Below are positions 5,625 to 9,856 of a stretch of DNA of 9,856 bases, piece after piece. Source of the stretch: Candidatus Pullichristensenella stercoripullorum (GTDB lineage: Bacteria; Bacillota; Clostridia; Christensenellales; Aristaeellaceae); the NCBI GenBank assembly GCA_018712885.1, contig DVGE01000153.1, forward strand, positions 1 through 9,856. The letters are read 5' to 3'. The notes below the pieces were generated by a model. That model was not told where the DNA came from. It saw nothing but the letters and a program-made list of their open reading frames with translations, and did not search any database. The stretch's first letter is position 1. Every line of letters begins with the position of its first letter. A program made the translations under genes and the position numbers.

Positions 5625-5654
5625 GAACCATACGAAAGCTCAGGTGATGAACCC

Positions 5655-7058
5655 ATGCAAGCCAAAGCGGGATACAGCAGGGAAGATGTGTTCCGTGACC
5701 TTCCCATCCCTACCGCGCTGCGCAAAATGATCGTCCCCGCGATCGCCAGCCAGTTGATCGTGCTGATCTACAACATGGCGGATACGTTCTATGTGGGGCA
5801 GACGAACGATCCTTACATGGTGGCGGGCACGTCGCTGATCCTGCCCGTGTTCAACATCACGCTGTGCCTGGCGGGTCTGGCGGGGATCGGCGGCGGCTCG
5901 CTGATCTCGCGTCTGCTGGGCCAGTCCCGGGAAGACGAGGCGCGTCGCGTCGGCGCGTTTTCGCTCTATCTGGGCGCCTTCATCGCGGCGCTGTTCTCGA
6001 TAGGCATCGCCGTGTTCATGCACCCCATCCTGCGGCTGTTGGGCGCGGGGGAGAATACTTATGCGTACGCCCGGCAGTACGCCATGTGCGTCATCGTCTT
6101 TGGCGGCGTCCCCACGGTGCTTTCCAACGTGCTTTCCAACCTCATCCGCAGCATCGGCCTTTCGCGGGAGGCGAGCGCCGGCATCATCCTCGGCGGCCTG
6201 CTCAACATCGCCCTCGACCCGCTGTTCATGTTCGTGCTCCTGCCCGACGGCATGGAGGTGCTGGGCGCGGGTATCGCCACCTGCCTTTCCAACTGCGTCG
6301 CGCTGCTCTATTTCGTGATCGTGCTGCTGCGGATGGGGCGCGAGCCGGTCATCACCTTCTCGCCCAGGGTCGGCATGCCTGAAAAGGCCAGCATCGCCGC
6401 GGTGTTCGGCGTGGGCGTGCCTTCGGCGGTCGTCTCGCTGTTGTTTGACCTCGACTATGTCATCATCGACAAACTGATGGTCTCCTATCACGACCTGGCG
6501 CTGGCGGCCGTCGGCATCGTGCTGAAGGTGGAGCGCTTCCCGCTCAACGTGGGCATCGGCATCTGCCAGGGTATGATGCCCCTGGTGGCTTACAATTACA
6601 GCGCCGGCAATGAAAAGCGCATGCGCGACACCATCCGCCTTTCCCGCGGCCTGGGGCTGCTGATCGCGGGCGTCAGCATCGTGCTGTATGAGCTGCTCGC
6701 CGTGCAGTTTTCCGGCATATTCATCGCCGACGCGCAAACGGTGTCGCTGGCCTCGCAGTTTTTGCGCATCCGCGTGCTGGCCACGCCGCTGATGTTTTTG
6801 AGCTTTTTCACCGTCTATCTGTTCCAGGCTTTCGGCAAGGGCCGCGTCGCCCTGTTCCTCGGCATGACGCGCTGGCTGGTGTTCAACATCCCCATGCTGT
6901 TTTTGCTCAACGCCATTTTCGGCATGTTCGGCATCGTCTGGGCGCAGGCGGCGGCGGACAGCCTGACGGTCGTGCTCTCGTTCTACGTGCTCTGGAAGTA
7001 CAGACCCTCGGCGCGCGAGCAGGGCGAAAAGCGCGCCGTTCTCGAAGGGCGGCGCTGA
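5655..7058 (+). CDS. MATE-family multidrug/cation antiporter
   Basis: 467-residue integral membrane protein, the normal length for a MATE exporter with 12 membrane helices in two six-helix halves. MATE proteins expel organic cations, drugs or metabolites in exchange for H+ or Na+. Seen: an early helix with LIYNMADTFYVGQ, the glycine-rich GIGGGSLISRLLGQ loop, and in the second half DLDYVIIDKLMVSYHDLALAAVGI followed by GMMPLVAYNYSAGNEKRM. Hydrophobic stretches recur through to the basic C-terminal tail (KYRPSAREQGEKR). The start at ATG 5655 is supported by AGGTGAT, complementary to the 16S 3' end, six bases upstream. It is a single-gene unit with its own promoter and terminator. Its substrate is unknown and nothing shows that it belongs to the upstream sugar pathway. 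Confidence 0.9.
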   Translation: MQAKAGYSREDVFRDLPIPTALRKMIVPAIASQLIVLIYNMADTFYVGQTNDPYMVAGTSLILPVFNITLCLAGLAGIGGGSLISRLLGQSREDEARRVGAFSLYLGAFIAALFSIGIAVFMHPILRLLGAGENTYAYARQYAMCVIVFGGVPTVLSNVLSNLIRSIGLSREASAGIILGGLLNIALDPLFMFVLLPDGMEVLGAGIATCLSNCVALLYFVIVLLRMGREPVITFSPRVGMPEKASIAAVFGVGVPSAVVSLLFDLDYVIIDKLMVSYHDLALAAVGIVLKVERFPLNVGIGICQGMMPLVAYNYSAGNEKRMRDTIRLSRGLGLLIAGVSIVLYELLAVQFSGIFIADAQTVSLASQFLRIRVLATPLMFLSFFTVYLFQAFGKGRVALFLGMTRWLVFNIPMLFLLNAIFGMFGIVWAQAAADSLTVVLSFYVLWKYRPSAREQGEKRAVLEGRR

Positions 7059-7074
7059 ACCTGCCCCGCAAACG

Positions 7075-7118
7075 AACAGGGCCTCTGAAAGCGGATGATC
7101 TCAGAGGCCCTGTTTTCT
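7075..7118 (+). terminator. Intrinsic terminator between MATE and the convergent TetR gene
   Basis: A perfect 14-bp stem, AACAGGGCCTCTGA (7075-7088) with TCAGAGGCCCTGTT (7101-7114), with a 12-base loop and then TTCTT. It follows the MATE stop by 16 bases. On the minus strand the stem is followed by TTCGTTTG, so it may also stop tetR transcription. Confidence 0.85.
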
Positions 7119-7190
7119 TGCGCCGCGCCGCCACCGTCGCGCGCCTTCTCGTGGCGCTTCGTCGATTGCAGCCCGCAGGGGCTCGCCGCG

Positions 7191-7814
7191 TCACGCCGGC
7201 AGCAGCCTGCGCGCCAGCGAGCGTGTGATCCCGTAAATGGTATGGGAAACATGGGGCGCATGGGCGATCGCCATGGCCTCCAGCTGCTTTTGCGTGTGCG
7301 TGGTGTAGGGGTAGATGCCAAAGAGGAAGGGGAACACGGCGTAGAGGAACGCGCGCCTGTCCTCGCCCGTCATCGCGGGGAAGAACTTGACGAGGCAATC
7401 CTCGACGGCGCGCATCGCCCGCGCGTAGGAGGTCTTGAAGGCCACTAGAGCCTCCGGGCGGCTGTTGAGCTCCATGTCGTAGAGGTTCATGCACATCAAT
7501 TTGAGCATGCGGGCGCGCTTTTCCAGCGCCCGGGCGAAGGCGTCGGCGAAATCGTCGGCGCGCATGGCCTCGTTATCGCGCAAAACGGCCTCCATGTCCT
7601 CGGCCCAGGCGTCGTGTTCGCGCGTGAGCAGAGCGAGGAAGATCTCTTCCTTGGTGTGGAAGTAGTTGTAGATGGAGGTGCGGGCAAAGCTCGTGCGCGC
7701 CCCGATGTCTTTGAGTGTGATCTCGCGGAACCCCATCGTTTCATACAATTCCGCGCAGGCGTTGACGATCTCCTCCCGGCGCGCCCGTGTCAGCGCCTCG
7801 GAACCCGCGGGCAT
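7191..7814 (-). CDS. TetR/AcrR-family transcriptional regulator
   Basis: 207-residue one-component regulator. The N-terminal TetR helix-turn-helix is clear at about residues 14-60: REEIVNACAELYETMGFREI, then TLKDIGARTSFARTSIYNYF and HTKEEIFLALL. The remaining all-helical part is the dimerisation and ligand domain, which has no recognisable specificity. Start ATG 7814 has AAGGTGG (7823-7829) eight bases upstream. It converges on the MATE gene and lies 294 bases downstream of, and on the same strand as, the flavodoxin gene, with no good promoter seen between them. It may therefore be co-transcribed with flavodoxin and bind the twin palindromes at that promoter. Control of the MATE exporter is the other obvious option. 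Both are inference. Confidence 0.9.
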   Translation of the reverse strand: MPAGSEALTRARREEIVNACAELYETMGFREITLKDIGARTSFARTSIYNYFHTKEEIFLALLTREHDAWAEDMEAVLRDNEAMRADDFADAFARALEKRARMLKLMCMNLYDMELNSRPEALVAFKTSYARAMRAVEDCLVKFFPAMTGEDRRAFLYAVFPFLFGIYPYTTHTQKQLEAMAIAHAPHVSHTIYGITRSLARRLLPA

Positions 7815-8108
7815 GGGGACACCACCTTTCGTGCAGGGGCGGGTCGCCCCGCCCGTCGTTCAAAATTCGCTCCGTTCGCATGCGCGCGGGCCGTAGCCCG
7901 GTCCGGAGGCGGCTTCGCGCGTGTGGATGCCGCTGCGCCTCCCGCCGCGCTCCATGAAGTGGTCGCGGCCCGGGCCGTCGGAATGGAGGATCGGAACCAT
8001 GCGGGCCTGATCCACGGCCGCGGGGGCGGGCGAGGCGAGCATGCCGATGCCCTTCACGCGGGGGCCTTCAGCCGCCATGGACTTCGTTTTGCCCAACGCC
8101 TTTCGCGC
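7815..8108 (-). other. Unassigned 294-bp gap with a doubtful 78-codon frame
   Basis: Between flavodoxin and tetR a minus-strand frame (7860-8096, opening with TTG; an in-frame ATG lies at 8078) encodes about 78 residues with high G/C at third positions and the stretch ILHSDGPGRDHFMERGGRRS. I do not recognise it. It lacks a convincing ribosome site and is rich in Arg, Gly and Pro. It may be a gene remnant or chance reading of GC-rich DNA. The tetR-proximal end has a GC hairpin (7837-7854). Confidence 0.35.
7837..7854. repeat. GC-rich hairpin upstream of tetR
   Basis: GGGCGGG (7837-7843) and CCCGCCC (7848-7854) form a perfect 7-bp stem with a four-base loop, in the tetR leader just upstream of its ribosome site (7823-7829). 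Short GC palindromes of this look are often interspersed repeats, but only one copy is in the window. In mRNA it could affect tetR translation. Confidence 0.55.
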
Positions 8109-8118
8109 TCAGGCGTTG
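8094..8118 (-). terminator. Weak hairpin overlapping the flavodoxin stop codon
   Basis: CAACGCCT (8094-8101) and AGGCGTTG (8111-8118) form an 8-bp stem with a nine-base loop; the TGA stop (8109-8111) straddles loop and stem. No T-run follows on the minus strand, so termination would be weak and read-through toward tetR is possible. Confidence 0.3.
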
Positions 8119-8582
8119 ACGGCGCCCCTGGCCCAGGCCGCCGCGCCCGCGCCGCCCAGCAGCTTGCCCGGCTTCCACTGCGCCTGCGGATAGGCCCCTT
8201 GCAGCGCGCGCGCCGCGCCTTCCACGCCGCTGCCGCCCGAGGTGGCGAAGGGGATGATCGTCTTGCCGGAAACGTCGCACGCCTCCAGGAAGGTATCGAC
8301 GATGCGCGGCTGCACATACCACCAGATGGGGAAGCCGAGGAAGACGGTATCGTATTTGTCCATCTCCGGCAGTTCTCCGGCGATGGCGGGGCGGCAGGCG
8401 GGGTCGTTCATCTCCACGGAGGAACGGCTCTTTTTGTTCGTCCAGTCGAGGTCGGCGGGGGTGTAGGGCTGCGCGGGGCGGATCTCGTAGAGCTCCGCGC
8501 CGGTGGCCTCGGCGATCTCCCGGGCAACGCGCCCGGTCACGCCGCTGGCGGAAAAGTAAGCGACCAGTATGTTCCTGCTCAT
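8109..8582 (-). CDS. Flavodoxin-like FMN protein
   Basis: 157-residue soluble flavodoxin-fold protein, which as a family carries electrons or reduces small molecules using bound FMN. The phosphate-binding loop is SASGVTGRVA (residues 11-20) after the first strand NILVAYF. The isoalloxazine-contacting loops are GFPIWWYVQP (83-92) and PFATSGGSG (111-119). These features fit the flavodoxin subfamily common in Clostridia that has a GFPIWW motif. The start is ATG 8582, preceded by AAGGAG (8594-8599) about 11 bases upstream; the frame stays open back to 8711, but that part contains the promoter and operators. It has its own promoter and may be co-transcribed with the downstream tetR gene. The partner reductase is not visible in the window. 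Confidence 0.88.
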   Translation of the reverse strand: MSRNILVAYFSASGVTGRVAREIAEATGAELYEIRPAQPYTPADLDWTNKKSRSSVEMNDPACRPAIAGELPEMDKYDTVFLGFPIWWYVQPRIVDTFLEACDVSGKTIIPFATSGGSGVEGAARALQGAYPQAQWKPGKLLGGAGAAAWARGAVNA

Positions 8583-8660
8583 GTTCACACGCTCTCCTTC
8601 ACAGTCGTCGCGGTGGTCGATGCGAGCACGCGGGGCGTCTCCCGCGTTCATCGCATCGTT

Positions 8661-8711
8661 TTGACACGGTGTCAACGATTTCAGCATAGCACCGTTCTGA
8701 CGCTGTGTCAA
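8661..8711 (-). promoter_or_regulatory. Flavodoxin promoter with two TTGACAC/GTGTCAA operators
   Basis: On the minus strand TTGACA (8706-8711), a 17-base spacer and TATGCT (8683-8688) form a strong sigma-A promoter, with its start near 8676. One palindrome, TTGACACAGCGTCAG read on the minus strand (8697-8711), overlaps the -35. The second, TTGACACGGTGTCAA (8661-8675), is a perfect 15-bp palindrome with a single central base just downstream of the start point. The two are centred 36 bp apart and match at 12 of 15 positions. Binding to both should block initiation; TetR-family repressors often use such sites. Confidence 0.85.
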
Positions 8712-8759
8712 TATGCGCCTGTGTAAATTTATCCGTCCGGCGAGCGACGCCGCGCCGTG

Positions 8760-9371
8760 TCAAAGCGCGCGGCGGTAGAGGAAGCAGCGCAGGGGAACGC
8801 GCCTGCCGTTCAGGGAGAGGATGATGTCGCGTTCGCCCGCGCGCGCAAAGCCGCGATGCTCGTAAAAGGCGTAGGTGCAGCCGTCGTCCGTATAGAGGAA
8901 GAATTCCTTGCCCGCCTCGCGCCGCGCGAGCTCGTCCAGCAGCAGCGTGCCCACGCCCTGCCCCGCCAGCGCGGGATCGACGGCGAGAAAGGTGATCTCG
9001 CCCTCCGGCGCGTGCGCCTTTTCATACTGCGCGAACATCTCCCGGTTCGCCCGGGCGTAGACGTCGCCGCCGCCGCGAAACAGCAGCCCCTGCGCGGCCT
9101 CGAACAGGCGCACGTACAGCCGCCGCCCCAAGGTGCGCCAGGGCTTTTCTTCGCCCCGCGCCTCGGCCAGCAGCACGCCCGCCAGCGCGTCGCCGCGATA
9201 GGCGGCGATGGCTTGCGTGGCGCGCCCGTATTCCAGGCACCAGAAATAGCGCCCGTAAAGGAACAAAAGCAGCGGGTTTTTTGTGTACCATTCAAAGTGC
9301 ATGCCCGCGCGGGCGAAGCGGATGGCCGTTTTGAAGTCCCGCCGCCGCAGCGCGCCCAGCCGTATCTGCAA
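8760..9371 (-). CDS. GNAT-family N-acetyltransferase
   Basis: 203-residue acetyl-CoA-dependent acyltransferase. The C-terminal half has the GNAT core: strand EITFLAVDP, pyrophosphate-binding loop ALAGQGVGTLLLDEL (134-148, with alanine where RGxGxG members have arginine) and TYAFYEHRGFARAGE (166-180) with Y170 at the usual catalytic tyrosine position. The N-terminal half is unusually aromatic (FEWYTKNPLLLFLYGRYFWCLEYG) and probably forms the acceptor site; the acceptor is unknown. I choose TTG 9371 as start because GGAGGGG (9377-9383) lies five bases upstream and the promoter -10 lies at 9395-9400. The 17 additional upstream codons would begin before the expected transcript. It has its own promoter and sits downstream of the terminator of the isomerase gene. 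Confidence 0.82.
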   Translation of the reverse strand: MQIRLGALRRRDFKTAIRFARAGMHFEWYTKNPLLLFLYGRYFWCLEYGRATQAIAAYRGDALAGVLLAEARGEEKPWRTLGRRLYVRLFEAAQGLLFRGGGDVYARANREMFAQYEKAHAPEGEITFLAVDPALAGQGVGTLLLDELARREAGKEFFLYTDDGCTYAFYEHRGFARAGERDIILSLNGRRVPLRCFLYRRAL

Positions 9372-9376
9372 AATAT

Positions 9377-9422
9377 CCCCTCCGTTCGCCGACCATTGTA
9401 TCACGCCCGCGCGCGTTTGCAA
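9377..9422 (-). promoter_or_regulatory. Promoter and ribosome site setting a TTG start for the GNAT gene
   Basis: On the minus strand TTGCAA (9417-9422), a 16-base spacer and TACAAT (9395-9400), with TGA before it as an extended -10, then GGAGGGG (9377-9383) and TTG at 9371. The layout matches the gntR promoter: the same -35 hexamer, the same 16-base spacer, an extended -10, a short leader and a TTG start. Confidence 0.75.
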
Positions 9423-9434
9423 AGCCCGGATATG

Positions 9435-9463
9435 AAAACGCCCCTCCCATTGCGGGAGAGGCG
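9435..9463 (-). terminator. Intrinsic terminator after the isomerase gene
   Basis: Arms 9454-9463 and 9439-9448 form a 10-bp stem with one C/A mismatch and a five-base loop, followed on the minus strand by TTTT (9435-9438). It begins 17 bases past the isomerase stop codon. Confidence 0.75.
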
Positions 9464-9479
9464 CTCGGGCACATGCTTT

Positions 9480-9856
9480 TTACGCGAAGGGGTTCTCCTC
9501 GGGATAGAGCACGCCCTTGGGCTGGTTGTAGCCGACCCAGTCCACGCCCAGCATCTTGAAGATGCTGAACAAGGCCTTGCCGTGATGGCCGAAGGCCACC
9601 GCGCCGTGATGCGGGTAGCCGCCGCCGATGAGCACATGGCGGTAGAAGCGGTTCATCTCCGGGATGGCGAACACGCCGATGCCGCCGAAGGAGCGGGTCG
9701 CGACGGGCAGCACCTCGCCCTGCGCCACATAGGACTGCAGCTTGCAGTCCGCCGTGCCCTGCAGGCGGAAGAAGGTGATGTCGCTGGGCAGGATGTCGCC
9801 CTCCAGGGTGCCGCGGGTGATGTTGGGCTCGGCATCCGGCTCCAGGGAGCGCTTCA
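9480..9856 (-). CDS. L-fucose/L-arabinose isomerase-family protein, C-terminal part
   Basis: Only the last 124 codons are in the window; the frame is open to the right edge, so the 5' part lies outside. The visible sequence has ITFFRLQGTADCKLQSY, then GEVLPVATRSFGGIGVFAIP, EMNRFYRHVLIGG and the histidine-rich PHHGAVAFGHHGKALF, ending FKMLGVDWVGYNQP. These resemble the C-terminal domain of the fucose isomerase-like family, metal-dependent aldose-ketose isomerases (L-fucose to L-fuculose in the type enzyme; many clostridial relatives have unproven sugars). The stop is TAA (9480-9482), followed by a terminator. The GTG at 9728 that could open a short frame is internal. It is a second sugar-metabolic gene in the neighbourhood but on its own transcript. 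Confidence 0.8.
   Translation of the reverse strand, partial: KRSLEPDAEPNITRGTLEGDILPSDITFFRLQGTADCKLQSYVAQGEVLPVATRSFGGIGVFAIPEMNRFYRHVLIGGGYPHHGAVAFGHHGKALFSIFKMLGVDWVGYNQPKGVLYPEENPFA

Larger units (their letters stand above)
5277..5654. other. 378-bp intergenic region: operon 3' end, palindromes, MATE promoter and leader
   Basis: No credible gene. In order it holds a long GC-rich inverted repeat (5287-5318), the intrinsic terminator (5341-5386), a small GGATC/GATCC hairpin (5414-5427), a 15-bp palindrome CGGCAAACTTTGCCG (5449-5463), a GC-rich inverted repeat abutting the next promoter (5529-5560), the -10 of that promoter (5569-5574) and a short structured leader (5585-5624) before the MATE gene. 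Short frames here have no codon bias or ribosome site of note. Confidence 0.7.

Noticed and set aside
5585..5654. Riboswitch in the MATE leader
   Set aside because: Only one simple stem is seen, and the short leader matches none of the guanidine, preQ1 or other classes that I could recognise.
5640..6737. 365-codon minus-strand frame
   Set aside because: Antisense to the MATE gene; its His/Asp/Gln/Arg-rich translation is what hydrophobic codons give on the other strand.
8583..8711. N-terminal extension of flavodoxin to a TTG at 8711
   Set aside because: This stretch contains the -35, -10 and both operators, and the flavodoxin fold starts exactly at the ATG at 8582.
7614..8726. 370-codon open frame on the plus strand
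   Set aside because: It runs antisense through tetR and flavodoxin and across the flavodoxin promoter, with low-complexity Arg/Gly/Ala composition and no domain.

Overview
The window looks like chromosomal DNA from a GC-rich Firmicute, most likely a gut-type Clostridia relative. Genes are strongly GC-rich with G/C-ending codons. They are separated by short AT-rich islands carrying near-consensus sigma-A promoters (one exact TTGACA-17-TATAAT), AGGAGG-type ribosome binding sites and, in at least two cases, probable TTG starts. No rRNA, tRNA, CRISPR array, integrase or transposase was found. The assignment to a lineage is inference from these traits.

Left half (about 100-5390): a sugar/sugar-acid catabolic locus. 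A KDPG/KHG aldolase (eda, minus strand) is transcribed away from a plus-strand operon. The operon runs: GntR/UTRA regulator; phosphotriesterase-like metal hydrolase or lactonase; divergent shikimate-dehydrogenase-fold enzyme; D-isomer-specific 2-hydroxyacid dehydrogenase; cupin-type glucose-6-phosphate isomerase. It ends at a clear intrinsic terminator (5341-5386). Spacings are short and each downstream gene has its own Shine-Dalgarno. The 200-bp divergent region holds both promoters and several palindromes, including a GTnTAnAC element of HutC/UTRA-regulator type lying inside the eda promoter spacer. This suggests that the GntR protein controls the locus. Isomerase + two oxidoreductases + lactonase + ketodeoxy-acid aldolase looks like an Entner-Doudoroff-like degradation route, but the combination (especially the shikimate-dehydrogenase-like protein) matches no textbook pathway I can name. 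No kinase, dehydratase or transporter is visible, so part of the route must lie elsewhere.

Middle (5390-7190): a MATE efflux transporter with its own promoter, preceded by a repeated CGTTTGCGCG element and followed by a strong terminator.

Right half (7190-9856), all on the minus strand: read in transcription order from the right edge, the C-terminal part of an L-fucose/arabinose-isomerase-family protein with its terminator; a GNAT acetyltransferase with its own promoter and probable TTG start; a small flavodoxin whose promoter carries two TTGACAC-n-GTGTCAA-type operators; a 294-bp stretch with only a doubtful small ORF; and a TetR regulator that may be the protein binding those operators.
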